In this document: one piece after another, positions 1 through 12,100 of the stretch
Layout of the letters: each line of letters begins with the position of its first letter
How positions within the stretch are numbered: position 1 is the stretch's first letter
Source: Anaeramoeba flamelloides
Taxonomy: Eukaryota > Metamonada > Anaeramoebidae
Length of the DNA: 64,000 bases
Reading direction: 5' to 3'
NCBI GenBank assembly: GCA_027625915.1
Contig: JANTQA010000057.1
Coordinates: 6,510,001-6,574,000 of the forward strand
Notes under the pieces: model-generated
Database searches by the model: none
Told to the model about the DNA's origin: nothing
What the model saw: the letters and a program-made list of their open reading frames with translations, nothing else
Position numbers and translations under genes: made by a program

Positions 1-972
1 AAATAAATCTTCTTCAATTTATGCAATGACGAACGTATTTTTTTCAAGATAGACTTCTTTTTGTAAAATTAGCACACTCTTGAAAGATTTTAGTTTCTTT
101 AACAATTAAAAACACAAAACACCTTTTAAAAAGTTTAATAACAACACTTTAAAACACATAATTTGGAAGACAACAGTTAAAGTCTGAAAATCAAAATTTA
201 TATTAGTCAACAAGGGTTATTGAAACAACTTTACAAGTTACTTTTTATAGTTTCAAGTTACTCCTTGATTATGGAGTAAAATCCCCTCCAGTGATTAAAC
301 CCTGAAGCAAAAATTTCTCTATGTGCCATATTTGTTGAAGTGGTGTGTGTACCAAAAAGTATACCAGGTTAATACTTGCCTTTAAAATTTTAACTAATTA
401 TCTTTTTTTCAAATCTGAAATCTTAGTATCATTTTAGATTCTAAATATTTATTATAAAATAAAACTTAACCAAGAAATAGTGATCAAGAACACAAATTTC
501 AATCAACTTTTTGAAATTTTTTCTCTTTGTTTATGAAAGAAAGAAAAACCGAAGTAAAATAATTTTGCTTTATTATTCAAAGATCCAAAACCAAATAATA
601 ATTTGTCTATTTTTTGTTATTGCCAAATAAAGAATAAGTAAACAATTAAAACAAGAGCACAGTATACCCACAATATTTGATAGAGTTATTTTTAAGGAAA
701 GTAAACATATCAAAAAAATATCAAGTGAATTTAATAGCAAATTCAAACATAATAAAAACACATCTTGAAATTGAAAAACAAAATGAATATTCTAATATTT
801 TTTTCTATTTATGAAATTTAAAAAAAAAAAATAAAATGATTAATTTTGGAATTTATTTTGAATGATCACTTTTTTTTTCTATTATCAATTTGAAATCAAT
901 TCTTTGAAAATCTAACTTTTAAAGTAAGGTTAATGATTCAAAAATAAATAGTTTTTAATTAAATATATTTAA
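1..972. other. Gene-free AT-rich left edge
   Basis: I see no coding exon, RNA gene or clear repeat here. The stretch is A/T runs with short chance reading frames on both strands that have no recognisable protein composition. Confidence 0.5.
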
Positions 973-1073
973 GACCAGATAATTTAATGGCAGAATATCC
1001 ATCTGTCTTACCTCGGAAAGATCTACTTCAGAGTTGTAAATGGGAAAGTAAAGGTTCAATTCCTTTGATGGTC
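973..1073 (+). tRNA. Probable tRNA-Asp (GUC) with an intron in the anticodon loop
   Basis: A cloverleaf can be drawn. Acceptor 973-979 pairs with 1067-1073 in five of seven positions. U8 and A9 follow, then a 4-bp D stem (ATTT/GAAT) around AATGGCA. The anticodon stem is TCCAT (998-1002) with ATGGG (1040-1044). The variable loop has 5 nt, and the T arm AAAGG/CCTTT is perfect, with loop TTCAATT. The B box reads GGTTCAATTCC. A run of eight T at 1075 is a good RNA polymerase III terminator. The loop starts CT-GTC, giving anticodon GUC, and about 30 nt of extra sequence (roughly 1009-1038) would be an intron. Doubts are the two acceptor mismatches and a T at position 37, where a purine is usual, so it may be a tRNA pseudogene. 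Confidence 0.5.
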
Positions 1074-1554
1074 ATTTTTTTTGAAGCTAAGAGACTAATT
1101 AAACTTAAATTAATTTGTTTTTTGATTTTAAATAATCAAAAAATTTGGTGAAAAAAATCTATTATTTTCAATCAGAATATCTTTGAGATTAATTCTAAAA
1201 AAATTATAAAATCTCAAAAGTTTATTAAAAGTTTTTTTTTCTCAAAGATAATTGGGGATCTATCTACACAAAGAAAGGATTAAAAATTTATCAATAAATT
1301 TTTAAGTAACTTTCGAGAAATGAGTTTAACTATTTATACAGATAAAAAAAATATATACAATTTATTGATAGTATTTTGACAATTAAATTTTTATGATTAA
1401 AAATTGAATACAAATTGTTTAAATCAAATAAAAATCAAAAATTCAACAACAAGAATATTAAAGGAGAAAAAATAAACCTGAAAAGGGAATTTGTTTTCTT
1501 TTCAATAAAAATAGATATTTTTTTTTTTTTTTTCTTGATTGAACGGAGTAATCA

Positions 1555-2235
1555 AAGATCCTCTTTAACCTTTAGGTTTTCAAGAATTTAAAATATTGGA
1601 TAAAAATCTAAGGCTATCCTCAATTCTTTTAAATTTTAAAAAACAGCCGTTTGATTTTCTTGAGTTTTCTGTTTATTTGTAAAATCAATAGATTATAGTT
1701 TTTTTTTTGAGGTTTTCTGTTTCTTTGTGAAGTGTTCTAGGTTTTTTTTTGCTTTTTGAAATAAACAGAAAATTTTAATAAATTTTCGGTTTATTTCGAA
1801 AAGTCAAACAAATCTAACGAAAATCTATTGATTTTCCAAATAAATAGAAAACTCAAAAAAAAAAAAACTAAAATCAATAGATTTTTCAAATAAAATAGAA
1901 AAACTCAAAAAAACCTAGAACACTTCACATATAAAAGAGAAAACCTCAAGAAAAGCTAGAACACTTCACGAATAAATAGAAAACCTAAAGAAACCCTCGA
2001 AAACTTAATAAATAAATAGAAAACTCAAGAAAAGCGCCGTTAGGAGTTTTTTAATTTAAGAAATAAACCGAAAATTTCTGAAATTTTCGGTTTAATTTCG
2101 ATTAATAAAAAAACCTAGGCAATAAAGGCATTTTATGGCACTTTTCCGTTTGGTTTTTTTTGGTTTTTGTTTTGATTAGAAAATCTATTCATTTTTCAAA
2201 TCAAAACAAAAAGTCAAAAAAAACCTAGTCACTCA
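1555..2235. repeat. Palindromic repeat family PAL, copy A
   Basis: The segment is built from short units and their reverse complements: TTCGTTAGGTTTT, AATCTATTGATTTTCC and CCTAGAACACTTCAC appear in both orientations, so the strand can fold on itself several times. The same units recur at 13413-13660, 52135-52805 and 61140-61505. No reading frame runs through it. A foldback or MITE-derived repeat is likely; the ends are not defined. Confidence 0.65.
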
Positions 2236-3455
2236 CTCTGATTACTAATGATAAAATAGTAATTTAGATGATAAAGAAAAAAAAATATTTTGGAATCGAG
2301 CAAGTTCCAAAAATATATTGGTTGAAAAAACATAAAGAAAAATTAAAAAGAAAAAAAAAAAAAAAAAAAAAGGTTGATCAAAGGCAGTTGGTAAAAAATC
2401 AAAAAAAAAAAACCAACTGTCCATTTTTATCAAGAACATGACATAAAAAATAAACAATCATTTTATTTATAATTTTGACATTTAATTATTTCTAAAAAAT
2501 CGTGAATCATTAGTTGAGAGGTAGTTGTTTAGAAACTGTCATTTTTTTTCTTTATGATCGAATCTTTTTTGATTGTTCTAGTTTTTTTTTTTTTCTTTTT
2601 TTTTTATTTTGATCTGATTTGATACTAATCTTTGGTCATTTTTAACCTTTGATTTTTTATTTTTATTTTCATTTTACCAATACCAACTAGTTTCTCTCCT
2701 CCCATTATTAGTAGGTAACCACTTGATATTTCTCCTTAGTAACTCTTCTTCCCAATTAAAAGGAAAATCTACAAGGTAAAAACTAGAAAAAAAATCAAAA
2801 ATAACCAATTTTAAATTTAGAAAAAATATTTTTTAAAAATTTTGAGATAGTTTGCATCTAATAAGGTTCATTTCTATAAATTTTAGAGTGTTAAATAAAC
2901 TAAATTTCATTATAAATGGCCCAATTTTTTTTTCATTTTTTAATAACTTTTTTTTATTTTATTTTAAGACAAAAAATAAATATTTCTAGAGAATAGATTT
3001 GAATATTAAAATTGAAATTTTTTCGTTATAATAGATAACTTCAATTTATAAAAATAAATATTTTCAAAATTTGCTTTTTAATGGGCCAATGATTTTGAAA
3101 TAGAGTTTGCAATATAATTGAGACAAGTAAAAAAATATGATATTATGTGATTGTATTACAAAAGTAATATTTTATCACATAGTAATTTTCAGGAAAAATT
3201 TTAGAAAAATATCAGTAACTTTCTTTAAAAATACCATAATCTTTTGCAGAACACAAGACCTATATAAAGTATTTTTTTGGAATTTTAGATTAGATTGATA
3301 TTTATTTTTATTTTCTTAGAACATTAAATGTTTAAATACTCTTGAAGATAACTGATATTTTCGAAATATTATTTTGTAAAAAAAAATATTTATTCTAAAT
3401 CACATGAATTATCTTATTCAAACAAACTTTAATGTGAATTTTTTACATTTTAAGA

Positions 3456-3650
3456 CAGCCAGATCCAATTTTAAGACACAAAATTTCAAGGAAATTTAAG
3501 GCACATAAAAATCTCAATTTAAAGCACATTTTTTGGATTTTTTTTTTACATAATTATTTTAATAAAATTTCAATTTTGTGCATTAATGTGAGATTTTTTT
3601 TGTGCCTAAAATTTCCTTGAAAATTTGTGTATTAAAAATGGAACTGACTG
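3456..3650. mobile_element. MITE family M1 (Tc1/mariner-like ends), copy 1
   Basis: The right end reads GGAACTGACTG and the left end CAGCCAGATCC, with subterminal AATTTAAGGCACA and its complement facing each other. It is an older, diverged copy of the family best seen at 60324-60521. The flanking TA is not preserved here. Confidence 0.7.
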
Positions 3651-4665
3651 GAAAAATATATCCCATTTTTTGATTTATTTTTTTTTTTCTTTCTTTTTTT
3701 TTGTTTGTTGATCTGTGCTATCAAAAAAAAAAAAAAGAAAATTAAAAGCAAAAAATTATATATATATTGATATACATTTGAAAAATTTGGACACCCCCCA
3801 AAATCAAAAATAGACAAAAAAAACTCAATTTATTGTATTTTTCAAACCTAATTTAAAACAACATTTAAGTTACAGAGTATCAATTTTTTTATAAGTATTC
3901 AATTTAATCTAAATCAAAGAAAAAAATATAAAACTCAAAAAGCAAAATATCTGTGTCCAAAATAATGAAATGAGCTGAACAATAAAAGTATTGGTAAATT
4001 TGTTAAAATTTCACCAACAATTGTTGATCGATCAAATGATAAGATACCATTTCCAAGGTATGGGATTTTTCAATTTAAAAAAAACCAAAACTAACCTTCT
4101 ATCAGCCATTGAAATAAAAATTAGGTCTAAGGAATCCTATCAAGTAACAGAGAAAAAAGGAAATGAAAAATCAAAAAAAAAAAAGATAAAAAAATGAAAT
4201 ATATTTGTAAAATCAAAATTATTTTTTAAAAATAGAATTTAAAGTGTAGTATAGTTATTCTTTCAACTGTTTAAAATGTGTACAAATTTTTAGAATTTTG
4301 TTTATTTTCAGATTGTATTTATGTGATGGTATCTGGTTAACATTAAAAATAAGTTTTGAGGTTATATTGTGAATTAATTTTCTAGTTAAATAATACCATT
4401 TGTTTTTCTTTTATAGTCTCTATTCTTTCAACAACCCCTTTGAACATATTTGGCCAGAAAACCCATTAAAAATAGAAAATACTATTTGTCAAATCAATTT
4501 TGAAATGTTATTGAAATAAAGGAATCCTTTCGAATCCTCAACTATAATTAACAAGGAAATGTCATAAAATAATTACTATGATGATAAATAGAGATTATTG
4601 GGAATTTTTCTGATAATTAATTTCTCATTTTTTTTGCTAATTTAAGAAAGTTTTAACAAATTTAT

Positions 4666-4864
4666 ACACTCAGTTCCACTTTTAAGGAACCCACTTTCAA
4701 CGCAATTTAGTGATCAAAAATTCTCAAATTAATGTATATTTTTTTTGAATTTTTTTTTTTAGACAAATGATTCATCAAGAATCCAAAGTCGAGTACTTTA
4801 ATTTGAAATTTTTATAGTACCTTAAATTTTGTTCCAAATTTTGTACATTAAAAGTGGGACTCTC
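4666..4864. mobile_element. MITE family M1, copy 2 (diverged)
   Basis: The left end CACTCAGTTCCACTTTTAAG follows a TA. The right end ATTAAAAGTGGGACTCTC is the imperfect complement. The interior is strongly diverged from the other copies, so this is one of the oldest insertions. Confidence 0.65.
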
Positions 4865-5224
4865 TTAAACAAATTTCTTCAAATATCTTTACAAACTCAA
4901 AAAATGAGATTTATATGTTTTATCCTTTCTAAAAATAATAATTAATTGGTTTTAATTTTAATTAGGTTAGAAAGTTTATATTTTTGAATGTTTTTGAGTT
5001 ACTTTAGTTCACCAAAAAATGAAAAAAAATGAGACGTATATAAAATAAACTTTTTTTCTATCAAAAAAATGTACTAATATTTTTTTAAATGAATCAATTA
5101 TTTTTTAGAAATTGACCTTTGAAGGACAAATTTGAAATAATTTGAATAATAATCGTCGATAGAATAGTTGATACTTATCGGGAATAAAACAAAAAAATCA
5201 ATAATATATATATATATATACATA

Positions 5225-6015
5225 TACATATATTATTTATTGATGAAGAATTGTAAACTACACTCTGAGTACCCTTTTACTTAAATTCCCTTTCAGAAAT
5301 TTAAGCGTAAAATAATAGATTCTACCATTATTAATTCATGAAAATAATTTTAAGCTGTCTTAACTTTAAATTAATTCATTAAAATTTAAATCTTTTAACT
5401 TATTGTGAAAAATTAATCTATCTTTTTCATAGAAAGGACATATCCATAAAAAATGATCAATATTATCTATAATCTCTTTATGTTCATATTTTAAACATAA
5501 AGTGTAAAATTTATTTATGTTTTTATTCATTACATAGTAATATCTATTTATGTTGTTGGTAAATGTTCTGAATTTTAGAATTGTTGAGCTTGATGGGTAA
5601 CTTAAGTATTTTTGATTACAGTTAGTTCCACTTTTAAGGCTCAAAAAAAGCTCAAATTAAGGCACAAAATTTGTATTATTTTTTTACAATTTATTTTACT
5701 AGAATTCACATTTTGTGCCTTAATTTGAGATTATTTTTGTATGCCTTAAATTTTTTTGAAAGTTTGTGCCTTAAAAGTGGAACTGACTTTAATAAATATT
5801 TTTTTTTGGTTTTTAATTATACGAAAATATTCTTGCACTTTCCAACTGGCAGAACTTAACAACTCATTATAATTATAAATTTCGTTTTTAGGACGTTTTA
5901 AAGTCTTTGAATTCCAATTAATTTTATTATTAATTCTTTGGTTAAATTTTATTAGTTTATTCAGATAAGGCAGTAATAAATTTTTTAATTTATTTTTGAA
6001 TTTGAATTTCTTTTT
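5225..6015 (-). mobile_element. LINE relic, 3' part of the ORF (C-terminal zinc-knuckle region)
   Basis: Read on the minus strand it encodes broken pieces matching the LINE at 17178-18294: ASWKVQEYFRIIKNQ, then STILKFRTFTNNINRYYYV, then a zinc-knuckle-like stretch LC-x13-IDHFLWICPFYEKD. The frame is interrupted by a 171-bp MITE at 5619-5789 and by other frame breaks. The 3' end, with FLKGNLSKRV just upstream, runs into an (AT)n/(ATAC)n microsatellite at 5204-5232 instead of poly-A. It is clearly dead. A sister copy of this 3' end lies at 40627-40925. Confidence 0.8.
5619..5789. mobile_element. MITE family M1, copy 3, inserted in the LINE relic
   Basis: It starts CAGTTAGTTCCACTTTTAAG, ends CTTAAAAGTGGAACTGACT and is flanked by TA on both sides (5617-5618 and 5790-5791). 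The two arms are reverse complements over most of their length. The surrounding sequence is LINE coding sequence on the minus strand, so the LINE was there first. Confidence 0.85.
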
Positions 6016-6029
6016 ATTAATTGAAAAAA

Positions 6030-6350
6030 ATCAATAGATTTTCTTAAAAATAAAGAACTCAAATTCTTTTGTTCATCTTTGAGAAAAACAACAATATTTA
6101 TTTTGATTTTTAATTGAAGATCAAATATAATTCCAATAGAAAGAAATATTATATCTCTACAATCATTTTAACTGTTTCAGTAACATTTGAATCTAATCTT
6201 TTTACCAAATAACTATCGATCTCACAATAAAAAAAAAATTTGCAAATGAATTAGGTAAAAAAAAATTGAAAAAAAAAAGAAAAAAACAAGATGATGACAA
6301 AATATTTTCAATTTTAGAATTATCAAAATGAATTTTTTCTTCAAATTTCC
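6030..6350 (-). repeat. Coding-like dispersed repeat U, copy 1
   Basis: The minus strand gives the peptide trace NSFANFFFYCEIDSYLV followed by SNVTETVKMIVE and LKIKINIVVF, with stops. The same trace occurs at 24785-25030 (+) and 56590-56890 (-). Here the repeat lies directly upstream of the LINE relic and may be a more 5' piece of the same element. The family is not identified. Confidence 0.5.
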
Positions 6351-7216
6351 ATTCAAACCCCAAAAATATATTTTATTCAGTAACTGTAAGTGGTCATATT
6401 TGACTTGTAAATGGTTGAAGATAAATTCACTCATGTTTGGAAAATATAATTTATATTTCAAATGAAAGATTATAAACAGTTAAAAAAAAAATAAAATAAT
6501 ACAATATTTGTGTCTCAGCTACTGAAAAATTCCAATCTAAACACAATAAGGATAAAAAAAATAAAAACTTGATTTTATTTATTATTTTATTTTTTTTTCC
6601 AAAACTGAGTTCAAAAATAAAAAAAAAATTGAAAAAAAAAATTATTTTAATCTGTAGAAAAAAGATCCTAAAAACTTTCATCAAATAAAAAAGTTAGATA
6701 TTCGTAAGTTATATCCTTTAATCGTTCATTTTTTACCTTCTAAATAAATATATTTTTAATAAATTTGTTTAATATTGAAAAAAAAAACAAGACATAGAAA
6801 TAAATTTGTATCTCATTTTTAATTGTCAATATTAGGTCAATTGTTGCATAATTTTAAAATAATTTCTTCTATCTGTGAAAAAAAATTGTAAATTATAAAG
6901 AAAAACTTATTAGAATGATGATTACTTAAAAAACACTTTTTCAAAACAATATCCAATTTATCAAAAAAACAAGAATAAAAAATATCCTTGTCCAAATTCA
7001 GTTAAACCTCTATAAAACTATTTTTTTGAAAAAAAAAATAGAAAATACTTCTTTAGGTTATCAAAAAATAAAATGAGTATTATATATACTACTCACTTTA
7101 TCGAACTTTAGGAAGCTTTATTATCTCAACAATAAAATATTTATTTTGATATAAAAAGATATTGTTTTTATATATTTGCAATCACCCAACGATTTTACTA
7201 ATATTAGCAATAAACA

Positions 7217-7271
7217 ATGATTTCCCAATATTTACGATTAAAAATTGTGTCTGGAGTTATTTTCATTTCAG
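7217..7271 (+). CDS. Candidate signal-peptide exon for the exchanger gene
   Basis: ATG at 7217 opens 18 codons (MISQYLRLKIVSGVIFIS) and one further G before GTACTT, the same donor hexamer used at 9336. Its phase fits exactly to a CTTTCAG acceptor at 9191-9197, giving a join into the ETLPCSES segment of the exchanger. Exchangers of this family usually begin with a signal peptide, which this exon could supply. The exon is short, its own end resembles an acceptor (TTTCAG), and the gene also reads through from an ATG at 9170, so this is only a hypothesis. Confidence 0.25.
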
Positions 7272-7777
7272 GTACTTTTTTTCATGACTGCTATTAATTT
7301 TAGGACTAATATGCTTTTTTGTATATATCTTGATAAGGAACTATTTTTTTACCATTTTTTCATTTAGAGATATTATAAAAATTACAAAATACAAAAATAT
7401 AACGAATGTTAGATTTTCTTTATAAAAAAAAGAGGCTTATAAATATTTTTTTTATTTTTTAATACTATTTGAATAACTCATAGTTTCAGATTATTTTCTT
7501 AAAAATTTCAACTTCCATTTTCCTTTCTATTTTTCTTTAACAAACTAAATTATAAACAAATAGATTGTAATTTGTGATATCTTTTTCTAAGTTTGTCATT
7601 TTTTTTATATTTATTGCATTAACATATATTCGATGAACTAACAATCCTAAAATGGAAAAAAAGATTCTGAATTAAAAGTTAGATATAAAGAATTGAAAAA
7701 AAAGATCAAATTCAATGGAATTTTTTTTCTTTTTTAAATATAAAATGCAAGTAATTATGGGTAAAATAAAAGCTTAA

Positions 7778-8525
7778 GGGAACAGCGTCACCATAGATTT
7801 CAGTATAATCAAAGTATGTTGTAATTGGGTGTAAATGGTATTAGTACACCATGGCTCGAATAGCTCTAAAAAATCTATTATAAACCATATTGTACAATAA
7901 ATTATTACATTTTTTACTAATGATCACAATTAAAAAATTTCATTTTGAAAAATTTTTTTTTAATTCCTTTTCCAAACCTAAAAATAAAAACCCAAAATAC
8001 AGTATTCCGGTATTTAATAATTTAGATTTAGAACTTCCAAAAGTAACTATTTTTAGAATTTTTTTAATTTCAAAGATTAACTCAATAATCATCAACATAA
8101 AAAGTACAAAGACTGATTATTTTTGTTTGCTTTTGATAAGTCTAATTATAGCATCAATATATTCCCATGATTTGAGAAATAATTTGACAAAAAACTTTAT
8201 TCGTTAATTATTTAATTTTTTAAAAAAAACGAATTTTTTAGTAACTAATCTACATTTCGCCATAAATTTAAGAAAGATATTTTATGACTTTGTAGTCTGA
8301 ATATTGATAATTCAATTATAAAATTTATGGCGAAATGCAGATTTTATTCTGAATTTGCTGGGTTTTTTACTAATACATAAGATCATTTTTAATTGATGAG
8401 ATCAACAAATATTACTACTTTGCAATCGATTTTTTAGAGCCATTTGAACCATGTAACACTAATGTGGCGAGGTCCAATAACAACATACTTTGATCCTAGG
8501 CTTCTCCTTGGTAGACGCTAATCCC
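7778..8525. mobile_element. Long-TIR element flanked by TTAA
   Basis: The left end GGGAACAGCGTC and right end GACGCTAATCCC are complementary. The match continues inward over about 130 bases, with shared blocks ATCAAAGTATGTTGT and GGCTCTAAAAAATC. TTAA stands directly outside both ends (7774-7777 and 8526-8529), a piggyBac-like target preference. A second perfect hairpin (ATTTCGCCATAAATTT, about 8252 and 8323) sits inside. No transposase is visible, so it would be non-autonomous. Arms are only about two-thirds identical, so it is old. Confidence 0.6.
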
Positions 8526-8745
8526 TTAACATTTATTTATTCCCAACCTATATTGAGAAAATGAAACAAAAATTAGTTAATAATGAATTTTATAAAAAAG
8601 AAACAGATCTAAAAAAAATTCTTTTATGAAAATTATCAGTTAATTTCTGGGAAACTCTAAGAACAAATTTTTCCTAATTCCTCCCATTTTCTTTTTATTA
8701 ATTTTACTCCTGTTAATTTTTTAAATAAAATCTTGATTGTGTGTA

Positions 8746-8968
8746 CTGTTAATTGTAAAATTAAAAGATCAAATTTTTCATTCAACTTTCCAAAATAATC
8801 ACATTCCAAAGATTAAAATAATCATTTTCCCCAATTCTAGAAGAGAAAATTTAATTATTTAAAATTGATTTTGGGAATTAAAAAAATTTGAAATTCTTTT
8901 ATGATTTATAAGATATAATTATGGAAAGCTGAATTAAAATTTTGTTCCATTTATTTTGCAACAAATAG
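8746..8968. mobile_element. MITE family M2, copy 1
   Basis: The left end CTGTTAATTGTAAAA follows TA and runs into ATTCAACTTTCCAAA. The right end contains GGAAAGCTGAAT and closes with TTTTGCAACAAATAG. Five copies of 221-235 bp share this layout in the window, with the two ends similar but not identical inverted repeats. No coding capacity. Confidence 0.75.
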
Positions 8969-9169
8969 AGTCAACATAGGAGTTTTTGAAGTAAAAAACT
9001 ATCAGTTTTACAGACTGAAATCTTGTCACCTTATAAATTCATTCTTTCAGAGTAAAATAAGAATCTAAACTTTTGTAAATTGAGTATAACTTTGGGTTCT
9101 TGAACTGTGTTGTTAATTAATTCAGAAACCAAATATGATTTTATTTTTTGTATTTTTTAATTTCTTTTC

Positions 9170-12100
9170 ATGATTTTATTTGAAACATGTCTTTCAGAAA
9201 CCCTTCCTTGTTCTGAATCAACAACTGGAAATTTGTTCCTTTTAATTATTTATTCACTAGTGCTGGGGTATGGATCAAAAAATATTTCTGATGGCTCTGA
9301 ACTTTTAATAGAAATTACACCACCAGGGATTATAGGTACTTTTCGAAATCTCTTTTTTTTTTTTATATTTTTATTTTCCTGACTTGGAATTCTTTTTTAA
9401 CTGTCAAATTATTAATTCCTAAATAAACAAAGGTGGTATTATATTACCATTGCTCGGTACACTGCCAGACTCTTGCATTGTTTGATTTTTTTCGTTTTTT
9501 TTGTTTTTCGTTCATAAATTAAGGGCTTAATCCAATTTTCCTTTTTCTTATTTTTTTTTTTTTTTTCTTTTTGTGAAATGGACAATGTTGTCATAAATAT
9601 AATCTTTGAATAATTTCTTTTTAAATACAAGATCATTGCAAGTTGTATCTTTGGTACAAAAGAAGAAGTACAACATAAGCTTTCTGTTGCTGTTGGGACT
9701 CTTGCTGGTTCAGATGTTCTTTTACTCACACTACCATGTAAATTTTTTTTAATATTTTTTCAAATTTTTTTATTTTTTCTCTTTGTTTGATCATTTAGTA
9801 ACGAGCCTTCGAGCATAAAAATCATTTTAAAATAAAATCTTTTGATCAAAAAAAATTGTGTTTTTCGAAATAATTTCCCCAATTTTGTCTATTTTACACA
9901 AAGTCCTTTTCCAATTCAAGTCAAAACCTAAAACACGATTGAAAAGAATTGAAAAAAACCAAAACAATATCGAATAGCTCTTTTAAGGGAGTAAGTAAAT
10001 TTTTCAAATTTTGAGTTCCCATCTTTTTTATGAAACAGAATTCTTCAAATCATTCATTTAATTAAATACATTTTATATTTTAATAAATAAGGAAGCGGAG
10101 TATCTCCTAATACTATTTGTTGCAAAATAAAAGGAACAAAATTGTCATTCAGCTTTCCAAAAACAGCTTTTTTAAAAATCGTTGAAAATTTCAAATTTTT
10201 AAATTCTTAAAAAAAGCTTAAATTATTAATTTTTGCTGAAAATTGGGGACTTTTGATGATCTGTTTTAATTGAGGGAATATGATTATTTTTGGAAAGCTG
10301 AATGAAAATTTTGTTCTTTTTTTTTTACAATTAACAGTATAATATGTCCCTTCGAACCAAAAAACACTAAAAATGAAAAACTGATCAAATACTTTTGATT
10401 AATAAAATTAAAAAAACAAAATGATAAAATAAAAATAAATAAAGTCAATTTAGCTTTTTCTTGAAAACATTTTTTGCCAAAATCATTGATTTCAACCTTG
10501 AAATTATGTATATTTTTAGATACACTATCTTGTTTTAACTCATTTACAAAAACAAATTCTAAATTATGGGGAATTTTCTTTTCACAAAAGGCACTAATTT
10601 GGTCCTCAAATGTTTTTTTTAGTTTTAAATGGTAAAATAAAAAAAAAGTGAAACTAAAAGGATAAACTTTCTGGAAAAGCATTCTAATTTAATATATTAA
10701 CTTATTCTTTGATTTCAAACTTTTCTCAACCCCAATTTTTCAAAAAAAAATAAAAAAGTGCACACTAATTCCAAAAAATATTTTCGATATTCCAAAGTTG
10801 AGAGTGTTTTTATTCTAAAAAAAAATTATCCCAGTGTTTAATTGAATTAAGTTAGTTCTTAATTTCGAAAAATATTAATCAGAAAAAAATAGTGCTTAAT
10901 TTTATTAAGGACATATATTTTCATACCAAATAAAAAATGAATATCAAAAAAATGAAAAAATTGATCAAGAAACAATAAATAAAAATTATTTATTTCTTGA
11001 TCTTCTCTGTAACATTTGATATAATTACTTATTTCTAATTTGGTTTTATTTTTAATTCTTCTTTATGAAAATACTTTTGTTTGGAAAATTTTTAAGAAAC
11101 AAATTACTTTTTATTTATAAAGAAATTCCAAAATGAATTTAAAAATCCTATTTTCATTTTAATTCATCTAATTCTATTTGGTTTCGAAAATAGATATTTA
11201 TTAAATTCTTCTCTTCAGAAATAAAGATTTATTGGACAAATTTGTTTGATTTGATAATTATTTATTTTTTGGATTAAATTGAAAACTAAAAATAATACTG
11301 AATCTGATTGAAATTTTTTCTTGAATTTTCTTTTATTTAGGGATTGAATCTTTTGTAACTGTTTTTTGATTCCAAGAATTCAACCTCTTTATTTTAATTT
11401 TTGAAACAGTATTCTTTATTTAGGTTTTTTTTGATAAAAATATTTGAAAAATGAATTTTGAAAGCAAATTTGTAATAAAAAACGTTTTGTAAAATAATAA
11501 TAAATAGTAATGGTACGAGAAATCCAAGAGGTATAAAATTATTTGGATTCATCCAAATTAAGAAGATAAAGAAAAGACAAATCTTCGAAAATGTACTTTG
11601 GTTGGATTTTTTTTTTTTTTTTTCATACTTGATTTCAACAAATTTATTTGGAAAGGTGACCTTTCTTGTTTGGCCTTCTAAAAGAAAGGGTTTATTTCAA
11701 ATACACACCTTCCCAGATCTATTTTTTTGTTTTATTCAATGATTAATTTTATTCATTTCTATATAAACAACATTTCAAGATTCAAAATCAAATTTAATAA
11801 AAACCAAAAATTTAATCAAAAAAAAATATTCAAAAAAATTAAAGATTCAACTCTGAATTACTTTGGGTTATGTCTTTTCACAAAAAGAGTAATGAATGAA
11901 TTGTTTTGGTTTCAAAGTTTGTATATCTTGTGACACTCATAAAATATTTTTCAGAGATGTTTACACATTTAAAATTTTTCAAAATGGTAAAAGGTACTTA
12001 CTTTCCTTAAAAAAAAAATAATCTGTAAAATTATTTTCTACAATTATTTAGTGTTTAACCCTTGCTGTCTTTATTTCCTTCAGACATGAGAAGTTGTTTA

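Larger units (their letters stand above)
1074..7216. other. Intergenic region with foldback elements and LINE relic
   Basis: No protein gene is supported. The recognisable content is a palindromic repeat (1555-2235), three MITE copies (3456, 4666, 5619), a LINE relic on the minus strand (5225-6015), an AT microsatellite near 5204-5232 and a coding-like repeat (6030-6350). The rest is homopolymer-rich AT sequence in which I see nothing. Confidence 0.5.

Noticed and set aside
7890-8207. 105-codon frame inside the TTAA-flanked element
   Set aside because: No transposase motif (no DDD/DDE pattern, no zinc finger) and a composition like the surrounding AT-rich DNA.
10284-10682. 132-codon open frame on the minus strand inside the exchanger intron
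   Set aside because: Its 3' end lies in an M2 MITE, large parts are Phe/Leu/Ile runs from T-rich sequence, and the middle (EDQISAFCEKKIPHN) matches no family I know. A nested gene is not excluded but not supported.
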